Shown here in pieces: positions 53,656-62,790 of a stretch of DNA of 64,000 nucleotides. The translations under genes and the position numbers were made by a program. This DNA is from G965267185 sp965267185. Lineage in GTDB: Bacteria; Pseudomonadota; Alphaproteobacteria; UBA6615. A model generated the notes under the pieces. It did not search any database. It was not told where the DNA came from and saw only the letters and a list, made by a program, of their open reading frames with translations. Every line of letters begins with the position of its first letter. Positions within the stretch are counted from its first letter, which is position 1. The stretch spans positions 310,001-374,000 of the forward strand of contig OZ253937.1 of assembly GCA_965267185.1 (NCBI GenBank). The letters are read 5' to 3'.

Positions 53656-54513
53656 TCACCCGAGCTGCGTTAGCGTGACCACAAATATGAAAGTGAGATA
53701 CCCGACGAACATGCGGTGCAGGAGCTTGTCGGCGATCTTGTGAGACCAGCGGACGCCGAAGGGCGAGCCGATCACCGCGCCGACCGCCAACCCGCCGAAC
53801 GCCGGCAGATAGAGATAACCCACCGATAGAGACGGCAAGCCGATTTCGTCGAAGCCGCCATAGATGTACCCCGCGGCGGCGGCGAGCCCGACCAGACCGG
53901 CGAGCGCCGAGCAGGTCGCTGCCACGACCGGCATAGGGCAGCGCGCGGTGCGCAGATAGGGGCCGATGATAATCGCCGGACCGGGCCCGAGCAGCGCACC
54001 AGAAACGCCAGTGAGCGAACCGTGGGCCCACAAGGAGGGCCCGCGGACGCCGATAAAATTTCCGCCGGGGACAGGCGCTTCATGGCGCTGAAAGACGCCG
54101 CGCACGATGGCCAGCGCGACGAAGCTGATAAAGATCACCTTTAGGACGATCCCCGGCAGGACGTCGCCGAACAATGCACCCGCGACGGCGCCCACTACGA
54201 TGAACGGAACGAACCGGAAGGCCAGCGGCAAATGCAGATCGCCGGTGCGCAAGCGCAACACCGTTATGTAGGCCGAAGTCGCCGCCATCACCGCCAGCGA
54301 CGTGCCGGCGGTCATGTGCATGACCTGGCTGTCGACGACGCCCTGCAGGGGTAGGGCGATGATCAGCGCGGGCGTTGTGGTGAAGGCGCCGCCGACGCCG
54401 AACAGGCCCGATACGAACCCGGCGAGCAGTCCGGTAGCCACATAAATTGCAACGGCTTCGAGCACGTGGAACGGTCTCCGGTGGATATGCACGGCGCGAG
54501 CGGCCATGCGCAT
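53656..54513 (-). CDS. TauE/SafE-family sulfite/organosulfonate exporter-like membrane protein
   Basis: The 285-residue protein has about eight membrane helices and two inverted repeats. The N-terminal repeat includes GLLAGFVSGLFGVGGAFTTTPALI and the C-terminal one GSLTGVSGALLGPGPAIIIGP, the Gly-rich family hallmark. The family exports sulfite, sulfoacetate or related anions; substrate cannot be told. No sulfonate-degradation genes adjoin it, though a TauD-like dioxygenase is 4 kb away. An ATG two codons downstream is an alternative start. Confidence 0.88.
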   Translation of the reverse strand: MRMAARAVHIHRRPFHVLEAVAIYVATGLLAGFVSGLFGVGGAFTTTPALIIALPLQGVVDSQVMHMTAGTSLAVMAATSAYITVLRLRTGDLHLPLAFRFVPFIVVGAVAGALFGDVLPGIVLKVIFISFVALAIVRGVFQRHEAPVPGGNFIGVRGPSLWAHGSLTGVSGALLGPGPAIIIGPYLRTARCPMPVVAATCSALAGLVGLAAAAGYIYGGFDEIGLPSLSVGYLYLPAFGGLAVGAVIGSPFGVRWSHKIADKLLHRMFVGYLTFIFVVTLTQLG

Positions 54514-54634
54514 GAGAAGCCAGCACCTTGCGCCGTGCCGCCGCTGCTGGCAATGGCACGCACTCTCCCCTGGGCGCTACGATGGCGAGATAATAAATAA
54601 GATTGCGCTATGCACGTCGCTGGTTGAGGTCTGC

Positions 54635-54982
54635 ATGAATATTGGACAAGCTATTGGAACATGCTTCGGCAAATATGCTGTCGTCGAGGGTAGAGCAAGC
54701 CGGTCTGAGTACTGGTATTGGATGTTGTTCAGCGTTCTCATCTGCGCGGTGTTGTCGACGATATTTCCCTTGTTGGGCTTAATATTTGCGCTGGCGATTT
54801 TCTTTCCGTCGATAAGTGTGTTTGTTAGACGAATGCATGATACCGGAAGATCGGGCTGGTGGTTTTTCCTGTCGTTTATTCCGCTCATCGGCTCGATCGT
54901 TCTAATAATCTTCGCGATCCAGAAGGGTACCGAAGGTGATAACCGGTACGGCCCGAGTCCTTTGGGTATTACCGCCAGTTAA
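54635..54982 (+). CDS. DUF805 membrane protein
   Basis: The protein has 115 residues from the ATG at 54635, which has GAGG at good spacing. The DUF805 pattern is clear: CFGKYAVVEGRASRSEYWYW near the N terminus, two or three membrane helices, RRMHDTGRSGWWFFLSFIPLIG, and the terminal GTEGDNRYGPSPLG. Function of the family is unknown; members sit in the inner membrane. An upstream extension of the frame is antisense to the TauE gene and is rejected. Confidence 0.9.
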   Translation: MNIGQAIGTCFGKYAVVEGRASRSEYWYWMLFSVLICAVLSTIFPLLGLIFALAIFFPSISVFVRRMHDTGRSGWWFFLSFIPLIGSIVLIIFAIQKGTEGDNRYGPSPLGITAS

Positions 54983-55518
54983 CCACCGACCTTTAAGGTG
55001 ATTCCGCTGCCCTGGCAGAACGTGTCGGGTTGATCGGGCACCCCGTATTCCACATCTATGGAAAGCTGATCGCCGTCGAGGCGGCCGGTGATCCATTGGA
55101 ATATCTGCGCGCCGGTGTCGTGCTGCTTCAAGGGCAGCCGCCCGCCGAACGAACCGTCCTCGGCAATCGGCCAGTCGAAGTTGGCGCCCTCGGCCGCCAT
55201 GCCGCTGATGCGCCCGTCCTGCACCCGGCCGAGGAACGAACCGTCGAACGGGAAACGGCAGCCGCGCGGGCCGACCCAGCCGCTGAACGGCCGCAGCGGG
55301 CGCTCCGCCGGTGTGGCGTCGGGGCTCGCCGTCGACGGATCAACCTGCATCTTAGGCAGCGGCATGATCTGACGGTTCTTGCCCATCCCCTCAACCGGGC
55401 CCGACAGCACGCCCTGTGGTTCTTTATCCTGCGCATGGACCGGGCCGACGCTGCCGAATACCATCAGAAGCCCGGTAAGGCAGGCTGCTCTTGCTTTTGC
55501 GGCGGCGGAACAGATCAT
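54979..55518 (-). CDS. Exported protein of unknown function
   Basis: The 179-residue protein has a signal peptide (residues about 1-29, ending VGPVHAQ). A Pro-rich linker follows, and then a beta-rich domain with WVGPRGCRFPFDGSFLGRVQDGR and DGDQLSIDVEYG. Two cysteines (in RGCRF and DTFCQG) could form a disulfide. No family is recognised. Its stop overlaps the DUF805 gene end by four bases (convergent). Confidence 0.7.
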   Translation of the reverse strand: MICSAAAKARAACLTGLLMVFGSVGPVHAQDKEPQGVLSGPVEGMGKNRQIMPLPKMQVDPSTASPDATPAERPLRPFSGWVGPRGCRFPFDGSFLGRVQDGRISGMAAEGANFDWPIAEDGSFGGRLPLKQHDTGAQIFQWITGRLDGDQLSIDVEYGVPDQPDTFCQGSGITLKVGG

Positions 55519-55624
55519 GAGCCCATCGGCTATTTGATATTCGCGGTACAGAGGTTAAGTAACGGTCTAAGAAGTAGGTTCGCTTCGATTATTCTCAAAT
55601 TCAAGCCCCGGGAGGTTCAGTCCC

Positions 55625-57001
55625 GTGTCCGATTACGATTACGACCTGTTTGTCATTGGCGCCGGCTCCGGCGGGGTTCGCGCCGCCAGATTCTCGGCAA
55701 ATTATGGCGCCCGCGTGGCCATTGCCGAAGATATGTTCATGGGCGGCACGTGCGTGAATGTCGGCTGTATCCCGAAAAAGCTGTTCGTCTATGCCGCCCA
55801 CTTCCATGAAGATTTCGCCGATTCAGCGGCCTATGGCTGGACCGCCGAGGCCAAGGACTTCGACTGGCGCACGTTGGTCGACAACAAGGATACGGAAATC
55901 AAGCGCCTGAACGGCATCTACGAGCGCCTGCTCGGCAATGCCGGGGTCGAGATCGTCAACGGCCGTGCCACCCTGGTCGACGCCCATACGGTCGAAGTCG
56001 CCGGCAAGCACTACACCGCGGAGAACATCCTGGTGGCGACCGGCGGCTGGCCGGTGGTGCCCGATATCCCCGGCAAAGAGCACATCGTGACGTCGACCGA
56101 GGCGTTTTACCTGGATGAGCTGCCGAAGCGCGCGATCGTCGTCGGCGGCGGCTATATCGCCGTCGAATTCGCCGGCATTTTCAACGGCATCGGCGTCGAT
56201 ACCACCCTGATGTATCGCGGGCCGCTGTTCATGCGCGGCTTCGACCAGGACATCCGAACCCATTTGGCCGATGAGCTGGCCAAGAAGGGTATCGATCTGA
56301 AATTCTCGACCAACATCGCCTCGATCGAGAAGACGGCGTCGGGGCTGGTCGCGACGTGCGAAGACGGCTCGACGGTAGAGACCGATCTCATCATGTACGC
56401 CACCGGGCGGGCGCCCAAGGTCGCCGGGCTAGGTCTGAAAGAACTCGGCGTCGACATGGCGGACAACGGTGCCATTATCGTCGACGACCATTTCAAAACC
56501 TCGGTGGATTCGATCTACGCCATCGGCGACGTGATCGACCGTATGCAGCTCACCCCGGTCGCGCTGGCGGAAGGTATGGCTGTGGCCAAAACGCTGTTCA
56601 GAGGCGAACCCTCGACCGCCGACTATGAGCATGTCGCCACCGCGGTGTTCAGCCAGCCGCCGGTCGGCACCGTGGGCCTCACTGAGGAGGAGGCGCGCGA
56701 GCGCCATGGCGACGTCGCCATCTTCCGCTCGACCTTCCGCGCGCTGAAGCACACGCTTACCGGGCGCGACGAGCAAACCATGATGAAGATGATCGTCGAC
56801 AGGAAGACCGACAAAGTGCTCGGCGTCCATATGGTCGGCGCCGATGCCGGCGAGATCCTGCAGGGGATCGCCGTGGCGCTTAAAGCGGGCGCGACCAAGG
56901 CCGTGTTCGATTCCACCATCGGCATCCACCCGACGGCAGCGGAAGAGTTCGTCACCATGCGCGATCCGGTGCCCGAACCGGTTGCTGAGGCGGCGGAGTA
57001 G
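55625..57001 (+). CDS. gor: Glutathione-disulfide reductase
   Basis: The 458-residue flavoenzyme has FAD motif GAGSGGVRAAR, redox-active Cys43/Cys48 (GGTCVNVGCIPKK), NADPH-domain GGGYIAVEFA, and the interface His435-Glu440 pair (GIHPTAAEEF), which acts as proton relay across the dimer. IFRSTFRALKHTLTG is typical of bacterial GR rather than lipoamide dehydrogenase. The start is a GTG at 55625 with GGGAGG ahead. It keeps glutathione reduced with NADPH. It is likely monocistronic. Confidence 0.93.
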   Translation: MSDYDYDLFVIGAGSGGVRAARFSANYGARVAIAEDMFMGGTCVNVGCIPKKLFVYAAHFHEDFADSAAYGWTAEAKDFDWRTLVDNKDTEIKRLNGIYERLLGNAGVEIVNGRATLVDAHTVEVAGKHYTAENILVATGGWPVVPDIPGKEHIVTSTEAFYLDELPKRAIVVGGGYIAVEFAGIFNGIGVDTTLMYRGPLFMRGFDQDIRTHLADELAKKGIDLKFSTNIASIEKTASGLVATCEDGSTVETDLIMYATGRAPKVAGLGLKELGVDMADNGAIIVDDHFKTSVDSIYAIGDVIDRMQLTPVALAEGMAVAKTLFRGEPSTADYEHVATAVFSQPPVGTVGLTEEEARERHGDVAIFRSTFRALKHTLTGRDEQTMMKMIVDRKTDKVLGVHMVGADAGEILQGIAVALKAGATKAVFDSTIGIHPTAAEEFVTMRDPVPEPVAEAAE

Positions 57002-57016
57002 GACCGCTCGGTTTTA

Positions 57017-57030
57017 CGGCGCAGACGCCG
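57017..57030. terminator. Short hairpin between convergent gor and oxidoreductase genes
   Basis: CGGCG (57017-57021), loop CAGA, CGCCG (57026-57030), then GTTTG. The stem is only five pairs and is flanked by GTTTTA on the left, so it could end transcription from either side. Evidence is limited to position and fold. Confidence 0.3.
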
Positions 57031-57038
57031 GTTTGACC

Positions 57039-58628
57039 CTACCCTAGCGCCGGTTCAGGGACGGGCGTCCACCATTTGTCGAGTTCCAAATCCTCGGCAA
57101 TCACGTTGGCGGCGTTATAGCCGGCGGCGCCGCTGATCGAGCCGCCCACATGATTGCCTGACCCCGCCATGTAGACGCCTTCGACTGGCGTGCGGTAGTG
57201 GGATAGCTCCGGCGTCGGGCGGTTGTAGCCGACCTGGTCGAGCGTATACGCCCCGACATGGTGGCTGCCGCGGATCATGTTGATGCAGCTGCGCTCGGTA
57301 TCGCGCGGGGTGAACAGAAACGTGCCGAGCACGTTGTCCGCATCCAGATTGGGCGCGTAGCTGCGCCACACTTCCAGCAATCGCTCGGTGAATTCGGGCT
57401 TCCGCGTATCCCAAGCCTCCGCGCCGCCGTCTTTCAGCTCATAGGGCACGAACGGCCACCAGAAAGCGCTGTGCTTGCCAGCGGGGGCGTAGGAGGGATC
57501 GACAAGCGAATTGCACGCGCCGTTGCCCATGAGGAACGGCGGGAAATCGCCCCGGTTGGTGGCCTGGAAATTCTCCTCCAATTGCTGCTCGTCGGCGACC
57601 CCGAAGAAAATGTTGAAGGTGCGATTGATGTCCGGGTCGAACGCCGCCGCGGCATATTCGGGCGGTTCGTTGAGCGCGAGGTGCAGCGTGCACAAAGCGT
57701 GCGGCGAGGCTTTGAAGTTGCGCACCTTTTCCGACAACTCCGCGTCAAAGGCGTCGTCGCCCAGCATGCGTAGGGTCTGCGGCGGATCGACCGTGCTGAC
57801 GACGGCTTGCGTGGCCTCGATGGTGTCGCCGTTTTCGAGGCGGATGCCGGTGACCTTGCCGTTCTTGTGGCGGATCTCGGAGACATGATCGCCCTGGACG
57901 ATTTCGCCGCCGAAAGACCGGAACCGCTCGGCAAGAATGTCGGCGAGACGCTCCGATCCTCCTCTCACCAGGGAGAAACGGTCCATCCGCGAGTGCACGC
58001 GCGGGAAGAACGCGCCCGTGCCGGGGTCGTTCTCCAGCGCGATGACATGGAACCAAAGCTTGAAGAGGGTGCGGACGTGGGCCTCTTCGAAATTTTGGTC
58101 CACGGCCTCGTACATCGTCATCTGGTTGTAGGATTTGATCTCCTCGCCCAGGTCGCCGTTGAGACGCGCCGCGATTTCGTCGGGCGGCAGGGGGCGGTTG
58201 AACATCGACGAGGTGATGTAGTCGCGCGTGCCCAGCGTGAATTTTTCGTAGACCTCCCAATACTTATCGCTGTCTTTTCGCGAGAACCGGGCGATCGAGG
58301 CCGCAGTCTTCTCCGGGTCGCGGTGGATACAAATGGCCGTTCCGTCGGGGAAGGCGATCCCGTGCTGCACGTCGGGGTAGATCAGTTCAAGCCCGAGGCC
58401 GGGAAGATCCAGGTCGGCGTAGAAGGGCGTCAGCTCGAGGCCCATCATGAAGTTGGCGTGCAGATTGTGCTGGAAGCCCGGCAGGGTCGATTCCTCGGTC
58501 AAGAGCCCGCCGCCAACGCGGTCGTTTCGTTCGACCACCAGAACCTTCATGCCGGCCTTGGCCAAATAACTCCCGCAAATCAGCCCGTTATGGCCGCTGC
58601 CGATGATAATTGTATCGAACGTCTCCAC
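57039..58628 (-). CDS. Phytoene-dehydrogenase-like FAD oxidoreductase
   Basis: The 529-residue protein has the N-terminal Rossmann motif IIIGSGHNGLICGSYLAKAG and VVERNDRVGGGLLTEE. A family-typical SLVRGGSERLADIL follows in the middle, and the C terminus has GVYMAGSGNHVGGSISGAAGYNAA, where FAD is bound. It belongs to the CrtI-related NAD(P)/FAD-dependent group; no carotenoid genes (crtB, crtE) are near, so desaturation of phytoene is not implied. Substrate unknown. It is convergent with gor. Confidence 0.85.
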   Translation of the reverse strand: METFDTIIIGSGHNGLICGSYLAKAGMKVLVVERNDRVGGGLLTEESTLPGFQHNLHANFMMGLELTPFYADLDLPGLGLELIYPDVQHGIAFPDGTAICIHRDPEKTAASIARFSRKDSDKYWEVYEKFTLGTRDYITSSMFNRPLPPDEIAARLNGDLGEEIKSYNQMTMYEAVDQNFEEAHVRTLFKLWFHVIALENDPGTGAFFPRVHSRMDRFSLVRGGSERLADILAERFRSFGGEIVQGDHVSEIRHKNGKVTGIRLENGDTIEATQAVVSTVDPPQTLRMLGDDAFDAELSEKVRNFKASPHALCTLHLALNEPPEYAAAAFDPDINRTFNIFFGVADEQQLEENFQATNRGDFPPFLMGNGACNSLVDPSYAPAGKHSAFWWPFVPYELKDGGAEAWDTRKPEFTERLLEVWRSYAPNLDADNVLGTFLFTPRDTERSCINMIRGSHHVGAYTLDQVGYNRPTPELSHYRTPVEGVYMAGSGNHVGGSISGAAGYNAANVIAEDLELDKWWTPVPEPALG

Positions 58629-58836
58629 CGCTTTTCCTCCCCGTTAAGCCCGTTCCCCTTGGGTGGTGAAGTCTAACGGTCGCGGCGGCGGCGGGATAGT
58701 TCATGCGAAAGATTTAGTAATTTGCCGTACGGCGTTGATTTTAGACGGATTTTAGTAGAAACCGGCGGCCAATAGGCGTATAGCCATGCCCGCGCGCGGG
58801 ACGTAAGCCTATATTCAAGTTAGGATAGTAGAGCAG

Positions 58837-58858
58837 GGGGCCGGAAAGGCCCCGGAGG
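58837..58858 (+). promoter_or_regulatory. GC hairpin abutting the Shine-Dalgarno site of DAHP synthase
   Basis: GGGGCC (58837-58842), loop GGAAA, GGCCCC (58848-58853) forms a perfect six-pair stem directly followed by GGAGG (58854-58858), the ribosome-binding site. The rest of the 239-base gap (58629-58836) holds the two divergent promoters. The hairpin may influence ribosome access, but no leader peptide or attenuator partner is seen. Confidence 0.4.
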
Positions 58859-58867
58859 ACTAAAGAT

Positions 58868-60265
58868 ATGTCTGCAGCCTGGCAGCTGGACAGTTGGCGC
58901 AGCCGCGAAATCCGGCAGGTGCCCGACTACCAAGATACGGCTCATCTCGAACGGGTCGAGGAGACGCTGCGGGCGTCGCCGCCGCTGGTGTTTGCCGGCG
59001 AGGCGCGCACCCTGCGTAACCATTTGGCGCGGGTCGCTAACGGTGATGCGTTTCTCCTGCAGGGCGGCGATTGCGCCGAGAGCTTCGCCGAGTTCCGGGC
59101 GGACAATATTCGCGACACCTTCAAGGTGCTGCTGCAAATGGCCGTCGCGCTCACCTTCGGCGCGTCTTGCCCGATCGTCAAAGTGGGCCGCCTGGCCGGC
59201 CAGTTCGCCAAACCGCGCTCGGCGCCGACCGAGACCATCGGCGATGTCGAGCTGCCGAGCTACCGCGGCGACATCATCAACGATATGGCCTTCACGCCGG
59301 AAGGGCGCGAGCCCGATCCGGAGCGCATGCTGCGCGCCTACAATCAGGCGGCCTCGACGCTGAACCTGTTGCGCGCCTTCGCCCAGGGCGGTTTCGCCGA
59401 TCTGCACCAGCTGCACCGGTGGAACCTCGACTTCGTCAAGGAAAGCCAGCAGGGCACGCGCTACGAAGAACTGGCGACCCGGATCGACGAGACGCTCGGG
59501 TTCATGGCCGCCTGTGGTTTGACGAGCGAGACAATCACCCAACTGCGCGAGACCGACTTCTACACCAGCCACGAGGCGCTGCTTCTGGTCTACGAGCAAG
59601 CGATGACCCGCCAGGACAGTTTGACCGGGCGGTGGTACGACACTTCGGCGCATATGCTGTGGATCGGCGACCGCACGCGGCAGCCGGATGGCGCCCATGT
59701 GGAGTTCCTGCGTGGCGTCGAGAACCCGATCGGGCTCAAATGCGGACCGACGCTCGATCCTGACGAATTGATCCGCCTGATCGACATTCTCAATCCCGAC
59801 AATGAGGCGGGGCGCCTCACGCTCATTTGCCGGGCGGGCGCCGACAAGGTGGGCGATCATCTGCCGACGCTGATCCGTGCCGTCGAGCGCGAGGGCCGCA
59901 GCGTCGTGTGGTCGTGCGACCCGATGCACGGCAACACCGTCAAGGCGTCGAACGGCTACAAGACGCGGCCCTTCGACCAGATCCTCGGCGAGGTCGACGC
60001 CTTCTTCGATATCCACCGCGCGGAGGGAACCCACGCGGGTGGCGTGCATTTCGAGATGACCGGCCAGGACGTCACCGAGTGTATCGGCGGCGCTCAGGAG
60101 ATCACCGAAGAGGCGCTATCGGACCGCTACCACACCCATTGCGATCCGCGCCTCAACGCCAACCAGTCACTCGAGCTGGCCTTCCAGATCGCCGAGCGCT
60201 TGAAGCGCAACCGCGATACCGATGCCGCCAACGGCACAGGTAAGGCAGCCGCCTCGGGCGCTTAA
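58868..60265 (+). CDS. Class II 3-deoxy-7-phosphoheptulonate (DAHP) synthase
   Basis: The 465-residue plant/actinobacterial-type DAHP synthase begins with SAAWQLDSWRSREIRQVPDY. The family core QGGDCAESFAEF includes the metal-binding Cys, and GRLAGQFAKPRS, GLKCGPT and WSCDPMHGNT follow. It condenses PEP and erythrose-4-phosphate, the first step to aromatic amino acids. GGAGG precedes the ATG. The gene is single, with no other shikimate-pathway gene in the window apart from the doubtful AroE-like protein at 5845. A GC hairpin precedes its ribosome-binding site. Confidence 0.95.
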   Translation: MSAAWQLDSWRSREIRQVPDYQDTAHLERVEETLRASPPLVFAGEARTLRNHLARVANGDAFLLQGGDCAESFAEFRADNIRDTFKVLLQMAVALTFGASCPIVKVGRLAGQFAKPRSAPTETIGDVELPSYRGDIINDMAFTPEGREPDPERMLRAYNQAASTLNLLRAFAQGGFADLHQLHRWNLDFVKESQQGTRYEELATRIDETLGFMAACGLTSETITQLRETDFYTSHEALLLVYEQAMTRQDSLTGRWYDTSAHMLWIGDRTRQPDGAHVEFLRGVENPIGLKCGPTLDPDELIRLIDILNPDNEAGRLTLICRAGADKVGDHLPTLIRAVEREGRSVVWSCDPMHGNTVKASNGYKTRPFDQILGEVDAFFDIHRAEGTHAGGVHFEMTGQDVTECIGGAQEITEEALSDRYHTHCDPRLNANQSLELAFQIAERLKRNRDTDAANGTGKAAASGA

Positions 60266-60385
60266 ATTCCGGCATCCCTGGATCGATACCCCCAACGGTC
60301 TTACTTCGCCCTCAGGTGCTAGCGAGTCGCGGGCTTAGCGCCTAACATTTACGAGGGTTTTACAAGGTTTTACGGGGGGTTCTTG

Positions 60386-62719
60386 ATGGGTGAGTTTTCA
60401 ATCGGTCAATCGGTATTGCGGCGCGAGGACCCGCGCCTGCTCCAGGGCCGCGGCCGCTATCTCGACGATCTGAACCTCGACCGCCAGCTTTGGGCGGTCG
60501 TGCTTCGTTCGCCGCATGCGCACGCCGATATACGCGGTATCGATACCGCGGCGGCATCGGCGGCGCCGGGCGTGCATGCCGTGCTGACCGGGGCGGATTA
60601 CCGCGCTGACGGCATGGGGGTGGTGCCGTGCATGGGCGCTTACACCCACCGCGATGGCGGGCCTATGTACATCCCCGACCGGCCGGCGCTCGCCGTCGGG
60701 CGGGTGCGTCACATCGGCTATCCGGTCGCGCTTGTCATTGCCGATCATGAGGCGCAGGCGCGCGACGCGGCGGAGCTGATCGAAGTCGATTATGCGCCCT
60801 TGCCGGCGGTGACCTCGTGCTTCGAGGCGTTCCAGCCGGGCGCGCCGCAGCTCTATAACGATTGTCCGAATAACGAGTCCTATCTCTATGAAGCGGGCGA
60901 CCGGGCCGCCACCGAGGCGGCGTTTGCCGACGCCGACCATATTGTCGAGCAGCGGCTGGTGATCAACCGGGTGACGGCCAACGCGCTCGAACCACGCGGT
61001 GTCATCGGCGAATACGATCCCGGTAGCGAACGCTTCACCCTGCATTGCGGGTTCCAGCGGCCCTGGCTGTTCCGCCGCTCACTCGCCGAACAGTCGTTCA
61101 AGGTGCCGGAGGCGAAAATCCGTCTCGTCACCGGCGATATCGGCGGCAGCTACGGTTTGCGCGGGTCGATCTATCCCGAGATGGTGCTCATGCCGTGGGC
61201 GGCGAAGCGGGTGGGCCGGCCGGTCAAATGGGTCGGCGACCGCAGCGAGAGCCACCTCAGCGACGACGACGGCCGCGACAACATCGTCGACGCCGCGCTT
61301 GCCTTCGACGCCGACGGCGCCTTCCGCGCGGTGAAGATCCGTAGCTGGGGCAATCTCGGCGCGTTTGTTTCCTACCGGGGCGCCGCCCCGCCCGCCGTTC
61401 ATATCGGCTCGGCCGCCGGCGTCTACACCACCCCGGTGGCGCATGCGGAAATCTCCGGCATGCTCACCAACACCCACTGCACGTCGCCCTATCGCGGCGC
61501 CGGCCGGCCCGAGGCCGCCTACATGATCGAGCGGTTAGTCGAGATGGCGGCCGACGAGCTGGGCATGGACCCGGCCGAGCTGCGGCGCAAGAACATCATT
61601 CCGCCCGAGGCCATGCCGTACAAAACGGCGCTGACCTACACCTACGATAGCGGCCGGTTCGAAGAGAATATGGACCGCGCCATGGGACTGGCCGACTGGG
61701 CGGGCTTTGCGGCGCGGCGCGACGAAGCGGCGGCGCGCGGCAAATTGCGCGGCATCGGCATGTCGAACACCATCGAGTTTGCCGCCGACAACACGTTGGA
61801 GACGGCGGAAATCCGTTTCGATCCCCAAGGCGATTTGACGTTCGTTGCCTCCTCAATCACCCACGGTCAGGGCCACGCGACGACGCAGACGCAGATCCTG
61901 GTCGATTTGCTCGGCGTCGATCCCGAGCGGGTCAATGTACTGCAGGGCGATACCGACCTGGCGGTCTTCGGCATGGGCACCGGCGGCTCGCGCACCACGA
62001 CGATGACCAGCGCGGCGATGACGGTCGCCGCTGGCAAGATTATTGCCAAGGCCAAGCGGCTGGCGGCGCATCTGCTCGAAGCGGCAGAAGCCGATATCGA
62101 CTTCGCCGATGGCCAGTTCGTCGTCGCCGGCACCGACCGTTCGGTGGAGATTCACGAGGTCGCCCAAGCGGCCTACAAGCTGCCCGACCTGCCGGGTGAT
62201 TTCGAGCCCGGTCTGTTCGAAACCGGCACCTGGAAGGCCGAGACCGGCAACTTCCCCAATGGCTGTCACATCTGCGAGGTCGAGATCGATCCCGATACCG
62301 GCGTCACCGAGATCGTCGGCTACTGGGTGGTCGACGATGTGGGCACGGTGATCAATCCGATGCTGGTCAAGGGCCAGCTCATGGGCGGCATCGCCCAGGG
62401 CATGGGACAGGTGCTGATGGAAGACAAGGCCTACGATCCGCAAACCGGCCAGCTCATCGCCGGCTCCTTCATGGACTACTGCATGCCGCGGGCCGACGAT
62501 TTCTGCACCGTCGTATTCGAAGAGAACGAGGTGCCGACGCCGACTAACCCGCTCGGCGTCAAGGGCGCGGGCGAGGCGGGCACGGTGGGCTCGCTCTCGG
62601 CGGGGGTCAACGCCATCGTCGATGCGCTGTCGGTCTACGGCATCCGCCATATGGATACGCCGTGCACGCCGCTGAAAGTGTGGCAGGCGATCCGCGACGC
62701 GGAAACGGGGCAGGGGTAA
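60386..62719 (+). CDS. Second xanthine dehydrogenase/CoxL-like molybdenum hydroxylase large subunit, orphan
   Basis: The 777-residue protein is a paralogue of the gene at 17822, starting MGEFSIGQSVLRREDPRLL. It has HIGYPVALVI, GGSYGLRGS (Gly-Gly-Phe-Gly replaced by Gly-Ser-Tyr-Gly), the active-site loop SPYRGAGRPEA, GQGHAT and the catalytic Glu in KGAGEAGTVG. The ATG at 60386 has GGGGGG six bases ahead; a TTG one codon earlier is possible. No CoxS- or CoxM-like subunit genes are adjacent; an LLM flavin enzyme follows. The reaction is probably hydroxylation of an aldehyde or heterocycle. Confidence 0.85.
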   Translation: MGEFSIGQSVLRREDPRLLQGRGRYLDDLNLDRQLWAVVLRSPHAHADIRGIDTAAASAAPGVHAVLTGADYRADGMGVVPCMGAYTHRDGGPMYIPDRPALAVGRVRHIGYPVALVIADHEAQARDAAELIEVDYAPLPAVTSCFEAFQPGAPQLYNDCPNNESYLYEAGDRAATEAAFADADHIVEQRLVINRVTANALEPRGVIGEYDPGSERFTLHCGFQRPWLFRRSLAEQSFKVPEAKIRLVTGDIGGSYGLRGSIYPEMVLMPWAAKRVGRPVKWVGDRSESHLSDDDGRDNIVDAALAFDADGAFRAVKIRSWGNLGAFVSYRGAAPPAVHIGSAAGVYTTPVAHAEISGMLTNTHCTSPYRGAGRPEAAYMIERLVEMAADELGMDPAELRRKNIIPPEAMPYKTALTYTYDSGRFEENMDRAMGLADWAGFAARRDEAAARGKLRGIGMSNTIEFAADNTLETAEIRFDPQGDLTFVASSITHGQGHATTQTQILVDLLGVDPERVNVLQGDTDLAVFGMGTGGSRTTTMTSAAMTVAAGKIIAKAKRLAAHLLEAAEADIDFADGQFVVAGTDRSVEIHEVAQAAYKLPDLPGDFEPGLFETGTWKAETGNFPNGCHICEVEIDPDTGVTEIVGYWVVDDVGTVINPMLVKGQLMGGIAQGMGQVLMEDKAYDPQTGQLIAGSFMDYCMPRADDFCTVVFEENEVPTPTNPLGVKGAGEAGTVGSLSAGVNAIVDALSVYGIRHMDTPCTPLKVWQAIRDAETGQG

Positions 62720-62790
62720 ATTACCTTAGCGGCGTTGCCGCCAGCGCGTGACAGTACCACATAGTCACGCGGCAAAGCGCGCACGCGGGA

